A stretch of 64,000 nucleotides of DNA from positions 806,001 to 870,000 of the forward strand of contig QRFJ01000303.1 of assembly GCA_006176705.1 (NCBI GenBank), written 5' to 3'. Shown one piece after another: positions 48,498 to 58,902 of the stretch. The DNA is from Cocos nucifera. Its lineage: Eukaryota > Streptophyta > Magnoliopsida > Arecales > Arecaceae. The translations under genes were made by a program, and so were the position numbers. Position 1 is the first letter of the stretch, and the number at the start of each line of letters is the position of its first letter. The notes beneath the pieces are model-generated. The model did no database searches. It saw only the letters and a list, made by a program, of their open reading frames with translations, and had not been told where the DNA came from.

Positions 48498-48660
48498 GAC
48501 GATGCAAACTGCTGCAGGGGTGTTTGGAGGGGAGAGCTATGCTGATGGAGTAAATGTACCACCAATAATGGTGGCGAATGCTGGGAACAGTGGCCGTCCT
48601 GCAATTTCAAGTTTCAATTGTCCACCTTTTATTACGGTGGAATATTGCCGAGAACACTTG
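48498..48660 (+). pseudogene. Mutase-like exon 4
   Basis: After TTTACAG. Encodes TMQTAAGVFGGESYADGVNV then PPIMVANAGNSGRPAISSFN and on to VEYCREHL before GTATTC. One leading base completes the codon split with exon 3. Both splice sites are canonical. Confidence 0.9.
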
Positions 48661-49086
48661 GTATTCCCTTGATTTCTATTTACATTTTGTTTATATGAGT
48701 CTACAGTCAAATCTTTTCAGTCTTTATAGCATTTCTTTTGCTCAAGTATTTTACACAAGAGCACTATCATTGATTGCATTTATCACCTTTCTTTTTGGTT
48801 TGTAAATGAGTTTATGCTTGATTCCAAGTTCCAACATATCTCAGCTGGCCAAATTTCATGTCTTTATTTAATTTGTAATATTAAGCAGATAGTACTCTTG
48901 GCTGATGTAAGATTTGTTCATAGCATATGCTTTCTTTATGCATAGGTGAGACATAATTATGCAGTTATACAACTAGAACATTTTATGCAGTTGAAATATA
49001 TGATGTTCTATTTATAATTTTCCTAATTAACTATAAAGAGTTGGTATACTGGTTTTCTCAAGTAAAATTATTAATGTTGACTTCAG

Positions 49087-49161
49087 GGAGTACACCCATG
49101 AGATAAGCGAAGAAGCATAAGTGAGTATCGCCTTCTTTTTCCTGCAATTGATTTTTCTTTG
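49087..49161 (+). pseudogene. Mutase-like exon 5 with nonsense codon
   Basis: 25 codons after CTTCAG. GVHP, then TGA, then DKRRSISEYRLLFPAIDFSL, before GTGAGC. The stop is the fifth codon. Confidence 0.9.
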
Positions 49162-49287
49162 GTGAGCACCTCCAACTGTGAACTGATGTTTCATTTTTGG
49201 TATTATATTAGGTCATAATCTACCTAAGGTATTTTGTCAAGATAATTATTTATTAAAGTGTTATGGATACTTGGACTTTCTTTCCAG

Positions 49288-49376
49288 ATAGAAAATAATG
49301 AAGACATTCTTTGGAAAGCTGATATGAGAGAGGCAAATGAAGAGGTTGCGGCAAGGGGAAAGAAATTTATTAACTG
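49288..49376 (+). pseudogene. Mutase-like exon 6
   Basis: After TTTCCAG. Encodes IENNEDILWKADMREANEEV then AARGKKFINW with the Trp codon split at GTAATG. The donor is intact, but no following exon is recognisable. Confidence 0.88.
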
Positions 49377-50690
49377 GTAATGTTTTTACATTAATTTTAA
49401 TTCTTTAAAGACAATAATAACACAAAACATTTATGACACTGCATCGTGGAGCAGATCATTTCCTGCTTTTAGAGCCATGCATGTACCAGTGATAAGTTTT
49501 TGCTGATTATTAGTTTGTCCTTTCTAGCAATTCAGGTACAATACTTCATTGTTCATGGATGTAGCTATATAATGTTTTAACTTTTAACGCTTCCTTTTGT
49601 AGCTAATAAAATCATAGATCTCAAAGCTGGATGCTTTGCTTATATTTGTTCTTGTTTAACCAGATCCAGGATGCTCAATCTTTTCACCTTCAGTAATGAT
49701 GGAGGATACTAACAATATATATTTGATTTTGACTTATTTCAGTACCCAATGCAATTTGGTCAGTTCTTATCTGAGAAACATTTATTGCAGAAGGCAGTAC
49801 CATCCTTTCCTGGCTCCTTTTGCTTTAATATCAGTTTTTCAGAAATGCATCCTTTTTGATATTGCACTTTTCATCAGCATGTTGCCTTGGATGGTGCTAA
49901 TTATTTCTGGTTTGGGAATTATGGTATTGGTGTTTTCACTCAGTATGAATGTTACTAATAGAAAGTTTGTGATCGAAGAGAACATGATGACTTTTGATCT
50001 GAAACTGGTATTTGCATGTGCCAGTTATGGGTTATATTTAATCTTCCTTTAAAGAAGACCGATTTGATGTCAAAAGTTGCTCCGTTATGTTTATATTAAG
50101 GGTATGGCTGTGTTACTTGCGTTTTATATTCCCTTCAGAATCCATCTTTAATTGGAAGTATCTTATCCTGACCTTTCTTGTAGTTGGGTCGATTTTTAGA
50201 TTTTCATTAACATTGAGTTTCTTCAATACTTCATTTTTGCTATGGAAGATACTAACATCTTTTAATGTTTGTTAGCCATGAATTCTAGTGAGCCAAGTTT
50301 TTTAGCAAAATATATTGAATAATCTTGGGAAATACAATTAAGCTTCCAATCTAAAGTTGATGGTCTCTTGACTTATCTGGGCACATGCAATGCAATGTAA
50401 ACTTCTGTGATAGAAATCAGGGTTTATGCATATACGTCAGAAAGAAGTGTCGAAACTTTAATCCTAATTTCAATTGAGGATTTATTTAAAATTTTTATTT
50501 TATTTTTTATTTTTTAATTAAGATTTATAATTTTATTAGAATTTTTATTGGATTTCAAATCAGCTGTTGAGTCTTGTTATGTTATTTTTTGTTTCTCTAT
50601 TTAAAAGCTCCATCTGTATGGAGAAAAATAGATTTAAATGATCGAATAATTTGATTCTTGATTTCAGACTTTAAATTTTTATTTTTATTT
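49377..50690. other. Sequence after mutase-like exon 6, no terminal exon found
   Basis: AT-rich intron-like DNA. I looked for the conserved last exon (KEIAVVTHSGF-type block with the second catalytic His) and did not see it. The 118-codon open stretch at 49696-50052 is hydrophobic, AT-driven, and has no family signature. Confidence 0.6.
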
Positions 50691-51672
50691 TTTAATTTTT
50701 ATTTTTTTTTAAATTTTTCTTTGATTTTACAATCTTCCTTGGTTCCACGGTGATTTTTTCTCTCTCCTTCGACCCGCTACAGCCCATCGTCACCTTTTCT
50801 ATTTCCCCTTTCCCTCTTCCTCTCCTCCGCACCGAATACCCTCTCTCTGTCTCTCTCTTCTTCTTATCCATCGCCTCCCAATCACCCCTACCGATCGACA
50901 GTACAAAAAAAAAAAATCTTCCCCGTCTCTCCCTTCCCCTCGCCGTTTCTCTTTCTTTCTTCCGAGTCACAGCCCCCCTCACTGCCTCCTTCACCGACGA
51001 CAGTCGTCGCTGCATCCTCCATCGTTGTTGCCCCCTTCATCCCGATCGTAGATCCCTGAGATCTTCAACTCCGTAGGTCCTGGCTGCGAGATAAAGTGAA
51101 GCAACAACCCATCCCACTGCCTCTCACCATCGCCACCATCATTGCCGACGTTCGCCTCCAATCTCCCTCCTCTGCTCGTCGGCGACGCCATCTCCGCTAT
51201 CGACCGCCGAAGCTGCCTTGACCCTCCACCGCCGCCCTCTCTTTGTATTTCTTCTATGTCCAAACCGCCGGAACCCTCAGTAATTGCAGCCGCCCTACTT
51301 CCGACAGTCAACGCCCCTTCTCTGCTGCCAACAGTCATCACCGCCTGCTCCGCTACCGACGATGCAAGCCCATTGACCAACTGAGCCCCCCTTCCCCCCC
51401 GATGTCGTCAACACCCTCTCTTTCTCTTTCAGGTCATTCCAACCAATAGATTCACTGGCTGCTCATCGTTGACGTTGCCGTCTTCCATCATGTCGTCGAC
51501 CAGTCGGAGTTTGCCGGTCGTCTCCCCTGTTAAAACCACTCACTGGAGTCTCGGAGACCATCGAAGCTAAAAGAAGGGCGGACGCCACCTTTTTTTCTGA
51601 AGTAACCCATGCGATCCATAGAGCGTGTGTGATCATTGGTCTATAGACCGCTTGGTCCCAAAAAAAAAAAAA
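50691..51672. other. C-rich segment ending in an A-run, origin unknown
   Basis: CT-rich and C-rich sequence unlike its neighbours, ending at ACCGCTTGGTCCC followed by 13 A (51660-51672). The A-run could mark a retroposed transcript or LINE/SINE end. No domain is recognisable in any frame and no flanking duplication was found. Confidence 0.4.
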
Positions 51673-52450
51673 GAAAAGAAAATGAGAGGAGGTTTATTGG
51701 AGATCTCCCTTATCTTCAACCTGCCATAAGATGAAAGGTACAATCTATCATTAAATTTTGAATTTTTTAAAAATTTTTAGATAATTTATATTTCTCAGGC
51801 CTCTATTTTATATTTTATCATATTTTTTTTGCATATTTGCTATTTCTTACACCAAATACCCACATAATTTATCATTGCACGCATCAGAAACATAAACATT
51901 ACGTTTAACCTTACAATTTTATTATGAGCATCATAGCTAAAATTTTTAGTGCATATAGTATTTAATTAAAATTAAAATTTTTTTTGCTATCATGATTATT
52001 GGTAATATGAAAAACAAACTTGAATCTATCAAAAATACCCAAACAGTCTTTCAAGAAATTTTAAACTAAATTTGCTAGTCATTACTTCATACTGAGATTA
52101 GTGAGCTTCGTGCTAATCAGGTAAAAAGCTATGAAGACCTAGCAAATTTCATAGATCAGCAGATAGAATGCTAACTATCCCTAAGAGAGTCAAGAATAGG
52201 TAAACAACCCCTAAAAAATGATCTTCCTAGTAGTCAACCTATCTATCGGTCTCCCTTACGAACTCTTGAAACAATACCTAAAAATGCACTAGAAGACTTT
52301 AATCCTCTAGAATCAGCTAATTCTGTGAAAGAGTACAAGGAGGAATATGAAGAATCAGGAGGTCAGGTTAATGTCATGTACTATATAGTCACCACTCCTA
52401 CAGATTTTGATGCTTGATAATGTACCAGTATTTTTCACACATACGCATAA
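51673..52450 (+). pseudogene. Probable leader and gag region of the outer gypsy element
   Basis: Upstream of, and in the same orientation as, the protease remnant at 52455. Contains partly open, acidic, Lys/Glu-rich coding-like sequence at about 52210-52420 (SVKEYKEEYEESG). No zinc knuckle and no LTR were identified, so the element's left end is not located. Confidence 0.4.
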
Positions 52451-52454
52451 TGTA

Positions 52455-52726
52455 GGGATAAGGTATGTAAACTTATCATTGATGGTGATAGTTTTACGAA
52501 TATAGTATCTAAGTCTGCCGTTAATCGATTAAAATTAAAACCTCAACCTTATCCTCATCCTTATAGAATTGCTTGGGTAGATAAAACATCCCTTTTAATT
52601 AATGAATGTTGTCTAGTACCAATTAAAATAGGAGCTTATTCTGCTGAAATTATATGTGATGTTTTACCTATGGAGGTAGCTAGTGTTTTAGTAGGTTGAT
52701 TTTAGATCTATGATATAGATGCTCAT
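52455..52726 (+). pseudogene. Outer gypsy element, protease remnant
   Basis: KVCKLIIDGDSFTNIVSKSA, with DGD where the active site is usually DGG or DSG, then LINECCLVPIKIG and ICDVLPMEVASVLVG. Then TGA and TAG at positions of expected Arg and Trp of the GRPW motif. The reading frame is cut at 52726 by the Tat-lineage insertion and resumes at 61757. Confidence 0.8.
52722..52726. repeat. Left target-site duplication CTCAT (Tat element)
   Basis: Identical to 61757-61761. The interrupted reading frame of the outer element continues across the two copies. Confidence 0.92.
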
Positions 52727-53994
52727 TGTTGACGCAGAAACTGGTCGTCGTTGGAATCAGCTGGAGTGGAGGCCGACGAGGTTGCCACCGAGGACCTGCA
52801 AAACAAAGTCCCGTCTGGAGCCGGTGGGAGGTGGCTCCGACAGGATCCTCCGACGATCAAGTCAGCTCTGGTCAATAGGAATGGAGTGCTCGAAAATGAG
52901 TTCCGTGGAGCTTAGAGAAGGATAGGAGAGCTTAGAGCTCAGAGATTAGAGATTTCATATCTGGAGGGTCCTTTTTATATAGGCGGAGATTGATTGATGA
53001 TGATGGCCATATCGTTCGACCGCGGGCCACTTGGGGCCGCGTGGAGTTCGGTACGGAGATGAAGACATCGTCAGATGGATAGTGACAGCCATACTGATGG
53101 ATCGTGGGCCGTACGAAACTGGCTACGGAGAGAGTGGTGTCGCCAGTGGCCATGTCGTCCGATCGCGTTGTCTGTGGCAGACTGATGGCGACAGTTCGTC
53201 CGGATTTAATAACCATGGCCCTGAGAAAGTAGGCATTGATCGGTGGACTTTGGTACGGATCAATTTTAGGAGAGCTCGGACTTTTGGAGGAGTTTGGCCG
53301 AGAAAAAGCTCGGAAGGAGTTCGGTCGGAGGAGTGCGAAGGGAGTTCGGCTCTCGTTGGCATTTGGCTGAAGGAGTGCGACTAAGGCTCGGTCGCTGGAA
53401 AGTTTGGAAGAAGCTCGACCGCTGAGGAGGCTTGGAGGGAGTTCGACTCCTGCAGGCGTCTGGCTGAAAGAGCGCGGAGGGAGTTCAGATCTCGCGGGAG
53501 TCCGACTGAAGCTTGGCCGCTGAGGAGTCCGGCCGGCCGGAGGGGATGTCTAGCAGGAGTTCGGCTCCTGAAGAAGTCTGGTCGAAAGGGAAGCTTGGAG
53601 GGAGTTCAGCTCTCGTAGGCGTCTGGCTGAAAGAGCGCAGAGGGAGTTCAGCTCTCGCGGGAGTCCGACTGAAGCTCGACTACTGAAAAATTCGGTCGAA
53701 TGAAGGAGTTCGACTTCTGTGGGAGTCCGATTGGAGCTCAACTACTGAGGAGCTCGGTCGGAGCGCAACCACTGAGGAGTTCGGCTGAAGGGGGAGGGCG
53801 GAAGGAGTTCGACTCTTATGGGAGTCCGATTGGAGCTCGGTCGCTGAGGAATATGGCTGGCTGAAGGAGTTCGGCTAAGGCCCGACCACGGAGAGTCCGA
53901 AGGAGCTCGACCGCTGAGGCTCTTCCGTGGCTATCGGTTGCGTTAGGCTGAGCATCAAACTAGACTTCGACAGGAACGGGGTTTATCCCCAACA
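52727..53994 (-). repeat. Tat element 3' LTR
   Basis: 1268 bp. The right two-thirds contain many short repeated phrases of the GGAGTTCGGCTC / GGGAGTCCGACTGAAGCTCGG type. Confidence 0.92.
53240..53930. repeat. Minisatellite-like repeats inside the Tat LTR
   Basis: About a dozen degenerate units built from GGAGTTCGGCTC, GCGGGAGTCCGACTGAAGCTC and GAGGAGTTCGGCCG-type phrases. The same array occurs in the other LTR at about 61030-61690, so it predates the insertion. Confidence 0.75.
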
Positions 53995-54009
53995 ATAGTC
54001 CTCTCACTT
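53995..54009 (-). other. Tat element polypurine tract
   Basis: Minus strand AAGTGAGAGGACTAT immediately inside the 3' LTR. Confidence 0.65.
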
Positions 54010-55000
54010 CCGAGTTCAAAACTCGAAGGGAGTACAGAAAAGGCGACTGCCGAAGTCCTCTTCTGGGCTCCGTGCTGGTTCAAGTTGAAGCTCGGGGGAG
54101 GTCTCATCTCCAGCCAAAGTTGATGCTAAAATTGAAGCCGGGGGGAGATCTCATCTCTAGCCGAGGTTGAAGTAGGTCTCGCCTCCTGCGGTCGAGGTCG
54201 GAGGTTGAGCTCCTTAGGGGCGATATTGTCATCAGCGGGCGAGGCTGACTCGAGGGAAGATCTCCTCTCGTGCAGCCAAGGTCGACTCGGAGGAGATCTG
54301 ATCTGCAGCTGGGGTTGACGCGGTCGCTCGGGAGAGATCCTATCTCTGGTCGAGGTTATCTCCGATCTTATCTCTAGCTGAGGTTGTCTCGGTCACTCGG
54401 GAGAGATCTCATCTCTGACCGAGGTTGTCTCCGATCTTATCTCTAGCTGAGGTTGTCTTTGTCGCTCGGGAGAGATCTCATCTCTAGCCGAGGTTGATGG
54501 GGATCCTATCTTCTATAGACTTCGAAGCTCGGACTTGGACTTTCCTCGCGTTAGGACGAGGTTCTCTTCCTATTCCTAATGGGCCGTGGGGGCACATAAG
54601 GGCCGCTGTCAGGGCCTCTCCCCCCATCCCGTCCTTTGTGAACGAGGCCTTCGACTTTGCTCGTGTTAGGACGAGGTTCTCCTCCTGTTTCTAATGGGCT
54701 GTGGGGGCATACAAGGGCTGTTGTCAGGGCCTCTCCCCCCATCTTATCCTTTGTGAACGAGGCCTTCGGCTTTGCTCGCGTTAGGACGAGGTTCTCCTTC
54801 TGTTCCTAACGGACCACTTTCGCTTGTTTCATTTCTGTCATCACGTAATTCTTGCGCTAGAAAACAATAATGCTGAATGAAGGAGTTTTATTAAAGGACG
54901 TTTACTGGTAATACATCCTTAGGTTTTCTGAGTTCTAAGGTCGGGGAAGCAGCATTCCTCCGAGTTCTTTCAGGCGATAAGTTCTGGGCCGGACGACCTC
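54010..55000 (-). repeat. Tat element 3' non-coding region with two tandem arrays
   Basis: First array (about 54080-54510): units with GGGAGAGATCTCATCTCT and CCGAGGTTG alternating with CCGATCTTATCTCTAGC. Second array (about 54545-54830): three units of about 118 bp sharing GCGTTAGGACGAGGTTCTC, CCTAATGGGC, TGTCAGGGCCTCTCCCCCC and GTGAACGAGGCCTTCG. No coding domain. Confidence 0.8.
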
Positions 55001-55021
55001 CACTACTTCATACGGACCTTC

Positions 55022-55880
55022 CTAATTTGGGGCGAGCTTTCCTTGGCTCTGAGGCTGAGAGATGGCGATCCACCGGAGCACTAGGTCCCCCACTCTGAAC
55101 GTCTTACCTCTAACCCTGGAGTTGTAATACTGGGCCACCTTCCGTCTGTAGGCTGCCATCCGGATGCGGGCTTCCTTCCTTTTTTCTTCCAGCAGGTCGA
55201 GGTTAACCCTGAGGTCCTGGGGTTTAAGCTGCTCGTTGAAGCCCACGACTCGAGCAGACGGGAGCTCAAGTTCGATCGGGATAACTGCCTCCGTGCCGAA
55301 GGTCAAGGCAAAGGATGTTTCCCCGGTCGGTACCCTTTGTGTAGTTCGGTATGCCCAAAGGACGTGGTAGAGTTCGTCCACCCAGGCCTCCTTTGTCCTG
55401 TCGAGTCTTGTCTTGATGCCTTGCAGTAGAATCCGGTTGGTCACCTTAACCTCCCCGTTGGCCTGTGGATGAACCACCGATGTGAAGCTGTGGAAGATAT
55501 TTAGTCCTTCGCAGAACTTGGCAAACCTCGTCCTAGCGAACTGTCGCCCATTGTCGGTTATAAGGGTTTGGGACAGACCAAACCGGCAGACTAGTGACTT
55601 TCAGACGAAGTCCTACACCTTGGCCTCGATAATCTTCGCTAGTGGTTCAGCTTCGACCCACTTGATGAAATAGTCGATCGCGATCAGGAGGAACTTCCAT
55701 TGTCCGGATGCCATCAGAAAGGGGCTAAGTATATCCATTCTCCACTGCGTGAACAGCCAAGGTACGCTTAGCGGAGCAAGCTCGGACGTCGGCTGCCTTT
55801 GTACGCTGGCGTTCTTCTAACAGCGGTCGCACTCCTTCACATACTCTACGGAATCATAAAACAAGGTCGGACAGTAGTAC
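55022..55880 (-). pseudogene. Tat element integrase remnant
   Basis: Zinc-binding end near 55850 (CDRC), core with RMDILSPFLMASGQWKFLLI (first Asp), AIDYFIKWVEAEPLAKI, DNGRQFART, then VVHPQANGEVKVTNRILLQG and AYRTTQRVPTGETSFALTFG. Stops near 55820 and 55600. Confidence 0.88.
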
Positions 55881-55978
55881 CCCTATCGAAGTAGTCTTTG
55901 CGACAGGAATCTGGCTCCTACGTGACTTCCGCAGAGTCCTTCGTGCACCTCCCATAGTGCGAGGTTGGCCTCTGAAGG

Positions 55979-56746
55979 TCAGAGACATCTTAGCAGCGGG
56001 AGGGAGTATGACCTCTTATACAATCTGCCTTCATATAAAACGTAGCGGGAGGCTTGATTTCTGAGCTTTCGAGCTTCTTTCGGATCATGAGGAAGGACCC
56101 TCTCCTTGAGGTAGGCGACCAATGGGTCGATCCAACTTGGCTCGAATTTTGCTTGCAGGATGACCTGAGATCCCTCCACGGTTGGGCACTTCAAAGTCTC
56201 CAAAAATACTTCTTTGGATAGTTCGGCCGGAGCTGAAGTGGCCAACTTGGAGAGAAGATCGGCTCTTGCATTTTCCGCCCTCAGAATATGTTGAATGCCA
56301 AAACTGTCGAAGGCCGGAGTCAAATCCCTCACTTTCCTAATATACCTCACCATGCTCTCCTCCCGCGCTTCATAGCTGCCACTGACTTGGCCGACCACCA
56401 GCTGGGAATCGCTGTAGACTTAAAGCCGATCTACCTTTAATTCCCTTGCTATCTTTAATCCGACGATCAGCGCTTCATATTCGGTCCCATTGTTGGTCGC
56501 GGGGAACTCGAAGCGTAGCGCGTACTCGGCGACGACTCCCTCGAGGCTGACCAGGACCAGCTCTGCACCAGCTCCAGCGGAGTTGGACGAGCCATCCACG
56601 TGTAGAGCCCAGGAGCCTTCGAGGTCGGCGCCTTCCTCGGGGAGGTTCGATTGCGATAGCTCGGCTTTGTCCAAGCTCAGTCTCGCTTTGGTGCCGATCT
56701 CGCTCTGTTCAAGCTCGGCTTCAACTGGAATGGTGCATTCTAGCAC
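55979..56746 (-). pseudogene. Tat element second (archaeal-type) RNase H
   Basis: WALHVDGSSNSAGAGAELVL (Asp of the first motif), FPATNNGTEYEALIVGLKIA (Glu), then after one TAA the YSDSQLVVGQVSGSY motif (Asp) and ENARADLLSKLATSA. Motifs are well kept. This additional RNase H after the RT-linked one is known from Tat elements. Confidence 0.87.
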
Positions 56747-57960
56747 AAGTCCGCCAGTATCTGGGCCTTGATCGATGGCCTAGGCCGGTAGTTGATGTCG
56801 AACTCTGTGAGCTCAATTGCCCATTTTGTGATTCTTCCGGAAGCGTTCGCTTGGTGGAGGACTGCTTTTATTGGTTAGTCTATGAGAATCGTTACGGTGT
56901 GCTCCTGAAAATAAGGTTGGAGCCTCCTGGCAGCAATTAGAAGAGAGTAAGTTTTTTTAACCTAGAGTACTTGGTCCTCCGCATCTCTTAGGATCTGGCT
57001 CACGAAGTAGACCGACCGTTGGGTCTTTGCTTCTTCCTTGACCAGGACTGCCGCCAGAGCCATCGGAGAGATAACTAGGTACAGGAACAATTCTTCTTTG
57101 GGTTTGGGCTTTGCCAGCACTGGGGGTGAGCTGAGGTAGTTTTTAAGCTCCTCGAATGCCTGTTGGTATTCCGCCGTCCAGCAGTTCTTTGGTTGCCTGA
57201 GAATTCGGAAGAAGGGCATGCATCGTTCGGCCGACCTTGAGAAAAAGCGATTTAGGGACGCCACCTTCTCGGTCAGGTGCTGAACTTTCTTGATCGTCTT
57301 CGGAGTGGTCATCTTCCGAATGGCTCGGAATTTCTCGGAGTTTGCTTCGATTCCGCGTCTCGACACCATGAACCCCAGAAATTTTTCGGAGGTCATGCCA
57401 AAGGCGCACTTGATCGGGTTCAGCTTCATCTTGTGCTTCCTGAGTGCACCGAAGGTCTCTTTAAGGTCGGCGAGGTGGTCTGTTGAAGCTCGGCTTTTGA
57501 CGAGCATGTCATCCACGTACACCTCCATGTTGCGGCCGATCTACTCCTTGAAAATCTTATTGACCAAGCATTGGTACGTCGCTCCTGCGTTTTTGAGTCC
57601 AAAGGGCATGATCCTGTAATAATAAAGACCACGGTCAGTAATGAAAGCGGTCTTCTCTTCGTCCTCGGGCGCCATTTGTATCTGGTTATAACCAGAAAAG
57701 GCATCCATGAAGGTGAGGAGCTCATGGCCCGAGGTCGCGTCCACCAGTTGATCGATCCTGGGTAGGGGATAGCTGTCCTTTGAGCAGGCCTTGTTCAGCT
57801 TTTTGAAGTCAACGCACATCCTCTACTTGTTGTTCGCCTTTTTGATAAGGACCACGTTTGAGACCCAGATCGGATAATTAACCTCCTGGATGAGCCCGGC
57901 TTTGAGGAGCTTGTCTACTTCTTCGGCGATTGCTTTCTACCTCTCCGGGGTGTGGTGGCG
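56747..57960 (-). pseudogene. Tat element reverse transcriptase and RT-linked RNase H
   Basis: RMCVDFKKLNKACSKDSYPL, DAFSGYNQIQM, MPFGLKNAGATYQCLVNKIF, then TAG (57541-57543, expected Gln), then MEVYVDDMLVKS with the catalytic YVDD intact. Next come CAFGMTSEKFLGFMVSRRGI and the RNase H start FLYLVISPMALAAVLVKEE. Another TAG stands at the Trp before RMCVDF. Translation resumes in the same frame after each stop. Confidence 0.9.
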
Positions 57961-57978
57961 CATCTTTTCTTTTATCGA

Positions 57979-58809
57979 TCAGTGCTTTGGATCGACGGCC
58001 AGCCGATGTTCCATCACCTCGGCGTCAATCTCCGGCATGTCTGCTGGGGTCCAGGCGAAGACGTCCGCATTTCTCCTGAGGAAGGCGACGAGCTGCTCCC
58101 GAACCTCGTCTGCCAAGTTGGAGCCGATCTGGACCACGTGCTCCGAGTTTCCGTCATTTAAGGGCACAGGGACGAGGTCCTCCATAGGTTCGCCTCGCTC
58201 CTCAGTAAGGTCGTTGCGGACATCCAGTCCGTCAACAAGATACGGGTCGGACCATTCTTCCTTATGCGGGGCCATCGAGTAGCAGTGCCTCGCTAGAGCC
58301 TGATCTCCCCTAACCTCCTCGATCCCGTGACTCGTCGGGAACTTCATCTTCAAATAATAGGTTGACACCACCCCCCGAAGTGCATTTAGTTCGAGTTGGC
58401 CGAGAATCGTATTATAGGTGGACGGGGTCCTCACGACTAGGAAATCGACCTGCGCTTTGGCCAGTTTTGGGTGTTGCCCTACCGTCACAGCCAAAGATAT
58501 TATGCCTTTGACTAGTACGGTGTTGCCAGTAAATCCTACCAGCGGAGAATTCATAGGCCCCAAGCAGTCATCGGGTAGGAATATTTTTGAGAAGGCATCG
58601 TAAAACAATGCGTCAGCCGAGCTTCCATTATCCACCAAAATGCGGCATACATCGTAGTCAGCGATGTTCAAAAAAATTACAACCGCGTCATTGTGCGAAA
58701 ATTGGATCCCCTGGCCATCCGCCTCGGTAAAGATCATGGGCTCCACGGTCCTCCGCCTCTTCACCGGTCCGTCGGATCCGCTGGCCTCTCCTTGTTGAAG
58801 TCCCCCCAA
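57979..58809 (-). pseudogene. Tat element protease region
   Basis: 276-codon open stretch. FSHNDAVVIFLNIADYDVCR precedes VDNGSSADALFYDAF, the active-site region (DNGSS in place of DTGSS). TYNTILGQLELNALRGVVST follows, then a linker to RT (TPADMPEIDAEVMEHRLAV). Confidence 0.85.
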
Positions 58810-58902
58810 GATAGTGTTGATGATGCCGAGAGGCGGCCAATCTTCTTGCTGGTTTCCTCCACTTGGCAGTAACGCCCTTATCCGATCTTCCCGCTCTTCA
58901 GA

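Larger units (their letters stand above)
32223..49376 (+). pseudogene. Phosphoglycerate-mutase-like (histidine phosphatase) pseudogene
   Basis: Plant phosphoglycerate-mutase-like gene of the histidine phosphatase superfamily. Recognisable exons: 32223-32282, 32372-32479, 35654-35733, 48498-48660, 49087-49161, 49288-49376. They read in one continuous phase and carry the family order: LHLVRHAQGIHN (catalytic His), FDAHLTPLGWDQ, a degraded equivalent of the SPLLRT segment, FGGESYADGVNVPP, KRRSISEY, FPAIDFSL, DILWKADMREANEEVAARG. Three lesions kill it. Exon 3 has TG instead of acceptor AG and AT instead of donor GT; exon 5 has TGA (49099-49101) at a position I expect to be Cys; and the terminal exon with the second conserved catalytic His is not found downstream. 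A 9.2-kb gypsy element lies between exons 3 and 4. A shortened product from exons 1-2 cannot be excluded but would lack most of the fold. Confidence 0.88.

Noticed and set aside
49696..50052. 118-codon open frame as terminal exon of the mutase-like gene
   Set aside because: Sequence is hydrophobic and AT-driven and lacks the conserved C-terminal block with the second catalytic His.
50691..51449. Ser/Pro-rich and Arg/Glu-rich open frames in the C-rich island
   Set aside because: Frames are open on both strands because of composition; no family signature.
53240..53930. CRISPR-like spacing of short repeats
   Set aside because: Units are degenerate, spacers are themselves related, and the array lies inside an LTR of a plant retrotransposon.
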